A DNA stretch of 64,000 nucleotides from Maricaulis sp. (GTDB lineage: Bacteria; Pseudomonadota; Alphaproteobacteria; Caulobacterales; Maricaulaceae), in assembly GCF_030149235.1 (NCBI RefSeq), contig NZ_JASBRW010000068.1:1-64000 (forward strand), read 5' to 3'. The notes under the pieces are model-generated. The model was given only the letters and a program-made list of their open reading frames with translations, had not been told where the DNA came from and searched no databases. The translations under genes and the position numbers were made by a program. Of this stretch, positions 1-8,519 are shown one piece after another; position 1 is the stretch's first letter; each line of letters starts with the position of its first letter.

Positions 1-47
1 TTATCCATCTCTTCGTCTTTCACGAGTCGAATCGCGCCCCTGCTCAT
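1..47 (-). CDS. recA: Probable RecA, N-terminal fragment (runs off left edge)
   Basis: Only the first 15 codons are in the window: an ATG at 45-47 (minus strand) reading MSRGAIRLVKDEEMD and open to base 1. An AGGGA ribosome site lies 8 nt upstream. The peptide resembles the start of caulobacterial RecA proteins as I remember them (an A-x-K/R-L-V ... E-E-x-D-K stretch). A perfect alphaproteobacterial LexA box sits 71 nt upstream, as expected for recA. In Caulobacter recA is also near cckA. RecA itself is inference from so short a piece; another SOS gene is possible. Confidence 0.55.
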   Translation of the reverse strand, partial: MSRGAIRLVKDEEMD

Positions 48-117
48 AACCGTATTCCCTTATTTCACGCCGCCATCGGGCGGGCAACTGACCAAAAACG
101 TACCAGCTTTGTTCCGG

Positions 118-132
118 GAACACAAGGAGAAC
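118..132 (-). promoter_or_regulatory. LexA (SOS) box, GTTC-N7-GTTC
   Basis: The plus strand reads GAAC-ACAAGGA-GAAC, which on the minus strand is GTTC-N7-GTTC, the known alphaproteobacterial LexA operator. It lies 71 nt upstream of the minus-strand start at 47, a normal operator position. It points away from the plus-strand gene at 320. Confidence 0.75.
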
Positions 133-319
133 ATATTCCTATCCTTCAGGACTATGTCCCGCGCCTTTGAGGGTCCCCGAAGCGCCGGATAAGTCCATAC
201 TAATCACCGTGCATGACAATAACGGTCACCCCCTTTGTCACCCCCTCCGCCCGTCTGCTGCGGGCCATATCCCGGGTCGCGTCATTGCCTCGCGGCCCCA
301 CCCCGGCTAGCCTGATGGC
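133..319. other. Intergenic region between recA-like and mltF-like starts
   Basis: Divergent promoter space for the SOS-type gene on the left and the lytic transglycosylase on the right. Apart from the LexA box just outside it, I see no clear CtrA box, sigma-54 promoter, terminator or small ORF. Confidence 0.5.
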
Positions 320-1717
320 ATGGGTTTGAAACTTCGCCGCTTATACAGGGCATTCGGGGTCATAGGGCTGGCACTCGGCCTGACCCAGTGCGGGCCGCAG
401 CCCGTCGAGCCGGCGCCCGCGGAACCTGCTGTCCGAATCGCCTCTCTTGAAGACCTGCTGATCAGCGGACGGCTGATCGTGCTGACCCTGGACGGGCCGA
501 CCATCCATACCACCGATACCGATACCGGCGCGCCAACCGGCTATGAGGTCGACCTGGTGCGCGCCTTCGCCATCGATCTGGGGGTTTCGGTCCGCTACGA
601 GGTGATGGAAGATATTGAGTCGCTGCTGGCCGCGCTGGACGCGGGCGAAGGTCATATCGCGGCCGCCAACCTGACCGTCACGGAAGAGCGCGCCCGCCTG
701 CATGCATTCGGCCCGGCCTATCGCACGGTGCGCGAACAGCTGGTCTGCAATGATAATGGCCCGGTTCCGACCCAGTTCGATCGCTTGCCAGAAGCCCGTA
801 TCGTCGCGCTGGAGGGCTCCAGCTATCTCGACACGCTGCAAACCCATGCCCGCATGCTGGGCGGGCTGGTATGGGACGAGGCCGGCGCCGGATCCGCCAT
901 GCCCCTGCTGGAGCAGGTACAGGCCGATCGGTATGACTGCACCCTCGCCGACAGCCACCTGGCCGATTTCGCCCGCCGGCGCCTGCCCGATCTGGTGGTG
1001 GGCCTCGATCTGAGCGAGGAACAATCACTGGCCTGGGCCTATGACAGTGAGATCGATGGCCTGGGCGAGGCGCTGGAAACCTGGTTTGCCGGCGCCCACG
1101 CCACCGGCTTTCTCGAGGAACTCGACGAGCGCTGGTTCGGTCGATTTGGCGATTTTGACTATGTCGATATCGCCGAATTCATCAACCGGGTCGAAACGCG
1201 ATTGCCTGAATACGAAGCCCTGTTTCGCCTCGCGGCTGATGATTCCCCGTTTGAATGGGAATTGATCGCAGCCCAGTCCTACCAGGAAAGTCATTGGGAC
1301 CCCGACGCCGTCAGCGCCACGGGAGTCGAAGGGCTGATGATGCTGACCCTGTCGACGGCAGAACGTGTCGGTATCGAAGACCGCACCGATCCGCGCCAGA
1401 GCATTGAAGGCGGGGTGGCCTATCTCAGCGATCTCTATCGCCGCGTGCCCGAAAGTGTGACAGGCCAGGACCGGCTCTGGTTCGCCCTCGCTGCCTATAA
1501 TGTCGGCATGGGTCACATGTATGACACGCGCGCGCTGGCGGAACGGCTGGGGCGCGACAAGAACAGCTGGGCAGACCTGGAAGCGACCCTGCCTTTGCTA
1601 TCCGACCCGGAATACTATCCGAGCCTGCGCTATGGCTATGCCCGCGGCTACGAGCCCGTCGCCTATGTCCAGAAAGTGCGCGAATACCGCGCCCTGCTGG
1701 AAGCCAACCGGCTCTAG
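320..1717 (+). CDS. mltF: MltF-like membrane-bound lytic transglycosylase (lipoprotein)
   Basis: Cleaves peptidoglycan glycan strands to 1,6-anhydro products at the outer membrane. A signal peptide ends in a lipobox (LTQC) with Cys24. Residues about 45-275 look like a periplasmic solute-binding (SBP_bac_3) domain and about 300-460 like an SLT lysozyme-like domain. The catalytic Glu is expected at E323 in the motif QESHWDP, followed by the G-x-x-G-L-M-M-L-T loop typical of family 1. The length of 465 matches MltF. It converges on cckA with a 4-bp overlap. Whether it is the MltF orthologue or another SBP-SLT fusion is less certain than the enzyme class. Confidence 0.85.
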   Translation: MGLKLRRLYRAFGVIGLALGLTQCGPQPVEPAPAEPAVRIASLEDLLISGRLIVLTLDGPTIHTTDTDTGAPTGYEVDLVRAFAIDLGVSVRYEVMEDIESLLAALDAGEGHIAAANLTVTEERARLHAFGPAYRTVREQLVCNDNGPVPTQFDRLPEARIVALEGSSYLDTLQTHARMLGGLVWDEAGAGSAMPLLEQVQADRYDCTLADSHLADFARRRLPDLVVGLDLSEEQSLAWAYDSEIDGLGEALETWFAGAHATGFLEELDERWFGRFGDFDYVDIAEFINRVETRLPEYEALFRLAADDSPFEWELIAAQSYQESHWDPDAVSATGVEGLMMLTLSTAERVGIEDRTDPRQSIEGGVAYLSDLYRRVPESVTGQDRLWFALAAYNVGMGHMYDTRALAERLGRDKNSWADLEATLPLLSDPEYYPSLRYGYARGYEPVAYVQKVREYRALLEANRL

Positions 1718-4251
1718 TCCTGGGCGGCAGCCGCTGCGGTCAGCTCTTCCTTCACCTTCTCGGCCAGCTGCGTCAGCGTGAAGGGTTTGGGCAGGAAGGA
1801 AATGTCCTGCTCTTCCGACAGCGTCTTGGAGAACTGCTCGGCAGCATAGCCGGAAATGAAGACGATGCGTGTCTCCGTCAGCATGTCCCGCGCCTTTTCC
1901 AGCAGGCCCGGACCATCCAGCCCCGGCATGACGACATCGGAGATCAGGAGATCGAAGCCTTCCGGCGTATCCTCGAGGATCTCGAAGGCTTCTTCGCCAT
2001 CACAGGCCTCGACGACGTCATAGCCGCGCTTGGCCAGGGTCTTGGCCGCGATATTGCGCACCGCGTCCTCGTCCTCGACCAGCAGGATTCGGCCCTTGCC
2101 AGACAGGTCGGCCGGCGCCGGTTCGGCGGTCTTGGCCACCTCGGCCTCGGCCAGCTCGACGGTTTCTTCCTCGGTCGGCTGATAGCCCGGCAGGTAAATG
2201 GTGAAGGTTGTGCCCTTGCCCACTTCGGAATCGGCGAACAGGAAGCCACCGGACTGTTTGACGATGCCGTAGACAGTGGCGAGGCCCAGACCGGTTCCCT
2301 TGCCCGCTTCCTTGGTGGTGAAGAAGGGCTCGAAGATTTTCGACAGGGTCGCCTCGTCCATGCCGTGGCCCTGGTCCTCCACCTCGATGGCGACCCAGTC
2401 CCCGTCGCGCACACTGGGGGCGCCGGCGCGGGTGACGTCCTCGTCCTTGACCGATTTGGTCCGGATGATCAGCTCGCCACCGCCCTGATCGCGCATGGCA
2501 TCACGGGCATTGGCGGCGAGGTTGATGATCGCCGTCTCCAGCTGGCCCTTATCGGCCTTGATCAGCGGCATGTTGCGGCCGTGGACAATGTCCAGCTTGA
2601 CGGTTTCCTCGACGATCTGGCGCAACAGGACAGAGACTTCAGACAGCATGTCACCGACATCAAGTGTCTCGGTGCGGAAGGTCTGCTTGCGCGAGAAGGC
2701 CAGCAATTTCTTCACCAGGCCGGCGGCCCGGGCCACGGTCTGGTTGATTGACTGCAACTCACCATAATCGGGATCGCCGACCGGGTGACGGTTCAACAGC
2801 TCATCCGTATTGAGCCGGACCGCGGTGAGCAGATTGTTGAAATCATGCGCCACACCCCCGGCCAGCTGGCCGACGGCCTGCATCTTGTTGGCCTGGGAGA
2901 ATTGCCGTTCCAGATCCTTCCAGCTGGTCACATCGATGATGTAGGCCACCCGCTTACCGCCACGCGAGGGGGCAAAGGCGAGGTGGACGTAGACCGGCTT
3001 TTCTGCCGCCAAGCAGGCCTCGGCCGGCTCGCTCGACCCGGTCATGGCGAAGGCGAAGGTGTCCTGTGCGGTGCGTCCATCTTCCCACTGGAAGATGTCG
3101 CAGAATTTCACGCCGGGCACCGCCTTGCCCTCCGTGAGCTGGACCAGGGCCGGATTGACGTCTTCAATAATGGCGCTTTCCGGATCGGCACCGTCCAGGC
3201 GGACGACACCGAAGGGGGCGCTGGCAAACATGTCATCAAGCGTACGCCCGGCACTGCTCGCCGGGGTCATGGCCTGGGCCACACCGGGAGGTGCTCCGGT
3301 AGCCGACAGTCCATAGATCACACCGCGGCCAACAGGCTTTTCGCCGGCGGCCCACTCGATAACGATGGTGATCGGGCTTTCAATCCCGTCGCGGGCGCGC
3401 AGGCGGGTATCGATCCGCGCCAGCCCTTCACCGCCGCGCGAGCGGAGGACGGTGCGCGCCGCATCGCCGGCCAGGATCTTATCCAGCGCCGGGAAGGCCT
3501 CGCCCTCGGCCAGGCCCAGCCAGGCCCGCAGTGTGGAATTGCCCATGGCGATCTCGCCATTGGCGCGCAGGGAGAAAAGTCCGACCGGCGCATGCTGGGA
3601 CCAGTCGGCCAGCGATACCGAAGTGGCGCTATCTTCGCCGGAGACCGGCGCCAGGCGCCACAGGATCAGCTCGTCATCCTGGCGCTTCGCCTCGAGCCGG
3701 TATTGCCGGGTTTCACCATCGCTGAGTGGCAGGGGCGGCAGGAGTTCGCAGCCCGTCTCGCCCTTGGCCGCGCTGCGGGCCAAGCGATAGACGGCGCCGT
3801 CGCCGCCCCCGGCGCCAGACCAGAGCCGGTCGATGGTCGGCAGGCCGAAACTCTGACCGAAACTGCCCGCGGCCTTGGCCAGCGCGCGATAAGCTTCATT
3901 CCCCCAGCGCACACCGCCGCGGCGATCGGTAATCACCACCGGGTCCGGGAAGACGTCCATGGCGGCATAGCCCAGCTCTGCCGGGGCCGGCATGGCATTG
4001 CGCGCCACGGTGTTGCGGAGGGTCCGTCCCGCGGTTTCACCGGCCGCGATGGCGTAGAGGACAACCAGGCCGGCCAGGGCGAGACCGGCGAGGAAGATGA
4101 AGCCTTCCCAGCCCTCTTCGCCATTGCCGAACAGGGCCGCACCGGCCGCCGCGACCACGACGAGGACGAGGATATACAGCGTCATTCGTCCGAAAGGCTT
4201 GTCCCAGAAGGACTTTCGGTTCTGGCTATTGGCGGTTGGGGTATCGGCCAT
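1714..4251 (-). CDS. cckA: CckA hybrid histidine kinase (cell-cycle phosphorelay)
   Basis: Inner-membrane hybrid kinase which in Caulobacter phosphorylates ChpT, and through it CtrA and CpdR. Two membrane segments lie near residues 23-75, followed by PAS-like sensor regions. A HisKA box, GGVAHDFNN, carries H469; a HATPase domain follows, with N- and G-boxes including GTGLGL. A C-terminal receiver has the phospho-acceptor D772 in [10 protein letters not shown]. At 845 residues it is longer than Caulobacter CckA (691), the extra length lying before HisKA. It starts 40 nt downstream of flhB and is probably part of the fliQ-fliR-flhB transcript, the same arrangement I recall for Caulobacter. Confidence 0.92.
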   Translation of the reverse strand: MADTPTANSQNRKSFWDKPFGRMTLYILVLVVVAAAGAALFGNGEEGWEGFIFLAGLALAGLVVLYAIAAGETAGRTLRNTVARNAMPAPAELGYAAMDVFPDPVVITDRRGGVRWGNEAYRALAKAAGSFGQSFGLPTIDRLWSGAGGGDGAVYRLARSAAKGETGCELLPPLPLSDGETRQYRLEAKRQDDELILWRLAPVSGEDSATSVSLADWSQHAPVGLFSLRANGEIAMGNSTLRAWLGLAEGEAFPALDKILAGDAARTVLRSRGGEGLARIDTRLRARDGIESPITIVIEWAAGEKPVGRGVIYGLSATGAPPGVAQAMTPASSAGRTLDDMFASAPFGVVRLDGADPESAIIEDVNPALVQLTEGKAVPGVKFCDIFQWEDGRTAQDTFAFAMTGSSEPAEACLAAEKPVYVHLAFAPSRGGKRVAYIIDVTSWKDLERQFSQANKMQAVGQLAGGVAHDFNNLLTAVRLNTDELLNRHPVGDPDYGELQSINQTVARAAGLVKKLLAFSRKQTFRTETLDVGDMLSEVSVLLRQIVEETVKLDIVHGRNMPLIKADKGQLETAIINLAANARDAMRDQGGGELIIRTKSVKDEDVTRAGAPSVRDGDWVAIEVEDQGHGMDEATLSKIFEPFFTTKEAGKGTGLGLATVYGIVKQSGGFLFADSEVGKGTTFTIYLPGYQPTEEETVELAEAEVAKTAEPAPADLSGKGRILLVEDEDAVRNIAAKTLAKRGYDVVEACDGEEAFEILEDTPEGFDLLISDVVMPGLDGPGLLEKARDMLTETRIVFISGYAAEQFSKTLSEEQDISFLPKPFTLTQLAEKVKEELTAAAAAQD

Positions 4252-4291
4252 GACGGAACTCCGGCACGAATCAGAAAGAAGGGCTTACAGA

Positions 4292-5386
4292 CTACTCGCT
4301 CGGGCGATATTGCGCCCGTCTATTTCCGCCGGACAGTGACAGAACATAGCCGATCACACGAGCTACAGCCTTGAAGTGATCAACAGGAATTTCCTCGTCC
4401 AGTTCGGCCGTGGCCCACAGCGCCCGTGCCAGTGGCGGATCCTCGACGATCGGGACGTCATTCTCCTTGCCCAGTTCGCGAATGCGTAGGGCCACAGCAT
4501 CAACGCCCTTGGCCACACAGATCGGAGCCGGGGTTTCACCCTGCTCGTAATGCAGCGCGATGGCATAGTGGGTCGGGTTGGTCACGATGACCGTCGCATC
4601 GGGGACCTTGGCCATCATGCGCTTCTGCGCCCGTTCCTGGCGGATCTGGCGCAGCTTGGCCCGCACCATCGGGTCGCCTTCGGACTGTTTCAGCTCGTCC
4701 TTCACCTCGCGGCGTGACATCCGATTGCGTTTGATGAAGGTCTGGCGCTGATACATGTAATCAAGCGCCGCGATCACGGCGTAAACGGCCAGGCAGGCGA
4801 TCAGCAGCTCGATCGCCGTCTGCTGCACGATTGGCAGGATCGCGGTGACGTCCAGGAAAGGCAGTCCGGACAGCGTATCCCGCTTGGGATAGATAACGAT
4901 GAAAGCGGCCAGCGCGACCAGCGCCATCTTGCCGACCCCCTTGAGGAAGTTGGCAATTGCCTCCATGCCGAAGACGCGCTTGAAGCCGCTGATCGGGTTG
5001 ATCTTGGACAGTTTGGGCTGGATTTTCTCGGTGGTGAACAGCATGCCCTGCTGCACGTAGTGACCGGCGAAACCGGCGATGACCAGGACCAGGACCGGGA
5101 AGCCGACCATGGCCGCGATCATCCAGATCGTTTCCTGCATGGTGCCCATCATGGCCTGCGGCTCGACCGCAAACATGTGCGCTTCACCGAAAAAGACCTG
5201 CATTGATCCGGCCATGCGTCGCGCAACGGCGGGGAAAATGAAGGCGAGCAAGAGAAGCGCCGACATCAGGATGAACCAGCCGGGGATTTCCTGAGACTTG
5301 GCGACATCACCCTTCTTGCGCGCGTCCTCAAGCCGTTTCTGGGTCGGTTCTTCGGTTTTTTGACTTTCGTCTTCGCCCTCGGCCAT
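4292..5386 (-). CDS. flhB: FlhB, flagellar export switch protein
   Basis: Component of the flagellar type III export gate; its self-cleaving cytoplasmic domain switches export from hook to filament substrates. The N-terminus is charged, about four transmembrane helices lie within residues 30-215, and the C-terminal domain has the autocleavage motif NPTH starting at N270, followed by YAIAL. The length of 364 is usual. It lies 12 nt downstream of fliR and 40 nt upstream of cckA. Confidence 0.96.
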   Translation of the reverse strand: MAEGEDESQKTEEPTQKRLEDARKKGDVAKSQEIPGWFILMSALLLLAFIFPAVARRMAGSMQVFFGEAHMFAVEPQAMMGTMQETIWMIAAMVGFPVLVLVIAGFAGHYVQQGMLFTTEKIQPKLSKINPISGFKRVFGMEAIANFLKGVGKMALVALAAFIVIYPKRDTLSGLPFLDVTAILPIVQQTAIELLIACLAVYAVIAALDYMYQRQTFIKRNRMSRREVKDELKQSEGDPMVRAKLRQIRQERAQKRMMAKVPDATVIVTNPTHYAIALHYEQGETPAPICVAKGVDAVALRIRELGKENDVPIVEDPPLARALWATAELDEEIPVDHFKAVARVIGYVLSLSGGNRRAQYRPSE

Positions 5387-5398
5387 GGACCGGTCTCC

Positions 5399-6151
5399 CT
5401 AGCTCAGCTCGAAGGCGAAGCGCTGCATGCGCTCCAGCCAGACAGCAGCCATCGCCCCGATGGCGATGAGGAGGATGAGCAGCCCGAACATGATGTTGGC
5501 GGGCATGGCGACGAAGAAGATCTGCAATTGCGGCATCAGACGCGAGAGGATGCCGAGGGCGAAATAGAAGGTGAGGCCAAAGACGATCAGCGGCGCGGCG
5601 ATCTGGATGGCGATCCGGAAGGTGTCGATGAAGGCCTGCAGCGCCCAGTTGGCCGCATCCGCCATAGAGGGAAACTCCCCGGCCGGGAACATGGCGTAGG
5701 AATTCACCCCGGCCTGCAACAGGAGATGATGCGTATTGGTCGCGAACAGCAAGGTGATGAAGACCAGGTTCAGGAAGGTACTGATCAGGGCGCCCTGTGC
5801 CCCCTGCGACGGGTCAAAACTCTGCGCCATGGCCAGGCCGGTCTGCATCGAGATGACCTGACCGGCGATCGCCGCGGTGGACATCAGCAAGCGCGCAATA
5901 CCGCCGATCATCAGCCCAATCAGCACTTCGCCGAGGACCAGGCCGGTCATCATTAACGGCTCAGCCGGCATGGGCGGCATGGAAGGCGCCAGGATCGGCC
6001 CCAGCGTCAGGCAGACCAGCAGCGCGAAGGACAGGCGGATGCGCACGGGAATGCTCGGCTCGCCGAAGCCCGGCATCAGCATCAAGATCGCCCCGAGCCG
6101 GGCGAAGACCAGACCGGCCGCAAAGATTATCGCCGGCAGGTCGAAACTCAT
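5399..6151 (-). CDS. fliR: FliR, flagellar export gate protein
   Basis: Integral membrane subunit of the flagellar type III export gate, forming the FliP-FliQ-FliR core. The protein is 250 residues, almost entirely hydrophobic with about six membrane spans, and has the FliR-type early segment ARLGAILMLMPGFGEPSIP. Its ATG overlaps the TGA of fliQ (ATGA), indicating translational coupling, and flhB follows 12 nt later. This order is standard in alphaproteobacteria. Confidence 0.95.
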   Translation of the reverse strand: MSFDLPAIIFAAGLVFARLGAILMLMPGFGEPSIPVRIRLSFALLVCLTLGPILAPSMPPMPAEPLMMTGLVLGEVLIGLMIGGIARLLMSTAAIAGQVISMQTGLAMAQSFDPSQGAQGALISTFLNLVFITLLFATNTHHLLLQAGVNSYAMFPAGEFPSMADAANWALQAFIDTFRIAIQIAAPLIVFGLTFYFALGILSRLMPQLQIFFVAMPANIMFGLLILLIAIGAMAAVWLERMQRFAFELS

Positions 6152-6411
6152 GGCATGGCGATCCGGTCGGTGATGGCGATCATGAAACCGCCCAGCAGCG
6201 CCCCCATGAGCGGCAGGAAGACCAGCAGGGCAATGAAAATGGCGATAATCTTGGGCACGAAGACCAGGGTCATTTCCTGGATCTGCGTCAGCGCCTGGAA
6301 CAGGGCGACAATGACTCCGACCGCCAGCCCGATGATCATGACCGGCGCGGCCATGGCCAGCATCAGCCAGATCGCCTCTCGGGCATAGTCGAGAACCTCG
6401 GAGCCGGTCAC
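6148..6411 (-). CDS. fliQ: FliQ, flagellar export gate protein
   Basis: Small export gate subunit of 87 residues with two membrane hairpin helices. The family segment ALTQIQEMTLVFVPKI is visible. It is the first gene of the minus-strand fliQ-fliR-flhB-cckA run. The 112 bp upstream, shared with the divergent lipoprotein gene, hold TTAA-type half sites (6450-6453, 6480-6483) but no clean CtrA box, so the promoter is not assigned. Confidence 0.95.
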   Translation of the reverse strand: MTGSEVLDYAREAIWLMLAMAAPVMIIGLAVGVIVALFQALTQIQEMTLVFVPKIIAIFIALLVFLPLMGALLGGFMIAITDRIAMP

Positions 6412-6523
6412 GTCCGTCGTCGCCTTTCAGGGTAAGGAATCAATTACCGTTAATTATCTTTACCATTCCGGGATCGCCGTTAAGAAAGAGTCAATTCTGG
6501 TAAACGAGGGGGAAGGACAGCCC

Positions 6524-8413
6524 ATGTCCATTCGTGAAATTCTCGCCGGTGCGAGCGCACTGGCCGTTCTGGCAGCCTGTTCGCCGACAACAGACGAAAC
6601 CACCACGCCGGCCGCGCCGCAGACGACCGCAAGCAGCACTGAAACTGCGCCGGCAACGAGCAGCGAGCAGACCGAAACCGAGCGCCTTTTCGCCTGGTTC
6701 CAGAGCGAATTCGAACAGGAAATCGCCCGTTCTCCGCTCGGCCAGACCTATCTCGGCATGGTCACCGACATGGAAGCCTATGGTCAGTGGGACGATGTGT
6801 CGGAAGCAGAATTCCGCGCCAACCTGCAGCGCGAAGCCGACCGCATCCGCTACATGAACGAGAATTTCGACTTCGAAGCCCTGACCCAGGAAGCCCAGGT
6901 CTCCTGGCGCTTTGCCGAGTTTATCGCCGCCAATAACCAGCAGCAGGCGGAATTCTGGGATCACGGCCTGGTCTTCACCCAGTTCTTCGGCCCGCACTCG
7001 CAAATGCCGACCATCCTCATCGGCTATCACCGGGTCGATTCGGTCGAGCACGCTGAAGCCTATATCTCCCGCCTCAACGGCCTCGGCCCGCTGATGCGGG
7101 AGTTCACTTCCCAGGCCGATCAGCGCGCCCAGAATGGCGTGGTGCCGCCCGCTTTCGCCTTCCCGGTTATCATCGGAACGGCAGAGGGCATGATCACCGG
7201 CGCCCCGTTCGACGACAGCGGTGAAGACAGCCCGCTGATGGGTGATTTCCGCCGCAAGATTGATGCGCTGGAGATTTCCGACGAGCAAAAACAAGACCTT
7301 GAGGATCGTGCAGCGGCGGCCCTGACGGACAGCGTCGGCCCGGCCTATCGCGATCTCATCGCCACCATGCGGCGCCATGAAGAGCTGGCCGGCGGCGCCA
7401 ATAACGGCGCCTGGGCCCTGCCGGAAGGCGCGGCCTATTATGAAAGCCAGCTGCGCAATTACACCACGCGCACCGACATGACGGCGGAGCAGATCCACGA
7501 GATCGGTCTGGCTGAAGTCGAGCGTATCCATGGCGAAATGCGCGACATCATGGCCCAGGTCGGCTTTGAGGGCTCGCTGCAGGACTTCTTCGAATTCGTC
7601 CGCACCGACGACCAGTTCTACTATCCCGATACCGAGGAAGGCCGTCAGCGCTATCTCGACGAATCCGCCGCCATGATTGACGAACTCATGGTCGTGGCGC
7701 CGCAGTATTTCGGCCAGCTGCCGCGAGGCCAGATGGATGTCCGCGCTGTCGAGCCCTATCGCATCGAGACGGCCACCGGCGCGTTCTACGAGCAGGGCTC
7801 ACTCGATGGCACGCGTCCGGGCGCCTATTATGTCAACCTCGCCAATATGCGCGACAACCCGACCTATCTCATGCAGTCCCTGGCTTTCCATGAAGGCGCT
7901 CCGGGGCACCATTTCCAGGTCGCCCTGTCGCAGGAGCTTGAGAACACGCCAATGTTCCAGCGTCTTGCCTGGTATTCCGCCTATGGCGAAGGCTGGGCGC
8001 TCTATGCCGAGAATCTCGGCAAGGAGATGGGCTTCTTCACCGACCCGTACCAGGACTTCGGCCGCCTCTCCTATGAGGTCTTCCGCGCGGCCCGCCTCGT
8101 CGTCGATACTGGCATCCACCACTATCAGTGGTCCGAGGAGCAGGCCAATGAGTACATGCTCGAGGCCACGCCGATGCCGGCCGGTGATATCGCCAATGAA
8201 GTCCGCCGCTACATCGTCTGGCCAGGGCAGGCGGTGTCCTACAAGGTCGGCATGCTGACCATTCTCGAACTGCGCGGCCGCGCCCAGGAAGCCCTCGGCG
8301 AGGACTTTGACTGGGGTGAGTTCCACGATGTTGTTCTGACAAATGGTTCTGTTCCGCTGAGCCTGCTGGAAGAGCTGGTCGAGAACTACATCGCCGAAAA
8401 ACAGGCCGGCTAG
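6524..8413 (+). CDS. DUF885 family lipoprotein, putative metallopeptidase (copy 1)
   Basis: A 629-residue exported lipoprotein: signal peptide with lipobox ending LAAC (Cys19), then a low-complexity Thr/Ala/Glu linker. The DUF885 body carries HEGAPGHH at residues 456-463, a zinc-peptidase-like motif (HExxx with a following HH). DUF885 proteins are often annotated as peptidases; the substrate is unknown. An AAGGA ribosome site precedes the start. It is the first of two tandem paralogues with matching sequence over most of their length (for example a shared VGFEGSLQDFFEF). Confidence 0.85.
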   Translation: MSIREILAGASALAVLAACSPTTDETTTPAAPQTTASSTETAPATSSEQTETERLFAWFQSEFEQEIARSPLGQTYLGMVTDMEAYGQWDDVSEAEFRANLQREADRIRYMNENFDFEALTQEAQVSWRFAEFIAANNQQQAEFWDHGLVFTQFFGPHSQMPTILIGYHRVDSVEHAEAYISRLNGLGPLMREFTSQADQRAQNGVVPPAFAFPVIIGTAEGMITGAPFDDSGEDSPLMGDFRRKIDALEISDEQKQDLEDRAAAALTDSVGPAYRDLIATMRRHEELAGGANNGAWALPEGAAYYESQLRNYTTRTDMTAEQIHEIGLAEVERIHGEMRDIMAQVGFEGSLQDFFEFVRTDDQFYYPDTEEGRQRYLDESAAMIDELMVVAPQYFGQLPRGQMDVRAVEPYRIETATGAFYEQGSLDGTRPGAYYVNLANMRDNPTYLMQSLAFHEGAPGHHFQVALSQELENTPMFQRLAWYSAYGEGWALYAENLGKEMGFFTDPYQDFGRLSYEVFRAARLVVDTGIHHYQWSEEQANEYMLEATPMPAGDIANEVRRYIVWPGQAVSYKVGMLTILELRGRAQEALGEDFDWGEFHDVVLTNGSVPLSLLEELVENYIAEKQAG

Positions 8414-8437
8414 ACCGGGACCCAATACGATGCGGTG

Positions 8438-8464
8438 AGGCCGGCCCTGATGAGGGGCTGGCCT
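8438..8464 (+). terminator. Hairpin between the tandem DUF885 genes
   Basis: AGGCCGGCCC pairs with GGGCTGGCCT (one G-U) around a 7-nt loop. There is no real T-tract after it, so it may be a weak terminator or an mRNA-stabilising hairpin between the two genes. Confidence 0.4.
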
Positions 8465-8519
8465 TGTCCGTTTAAAGACTTAAATTCTGGCGCAGCCAGT
8501 TCACTCGAGGGGAGTACCC

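Noticed and set aside
2785-4374. Long open frame antisense to cckA
   Set aside because: It covers an obvious kinase gene on the other strand; high GC produces long antisense frames and its protein shows no family pattern.
6450-6483. Possible CtrA box before fliQ
   Set aside because: TTAA elements at 6450 and 6480 do not form TTAA-N7-TTAA; only loose half sites.
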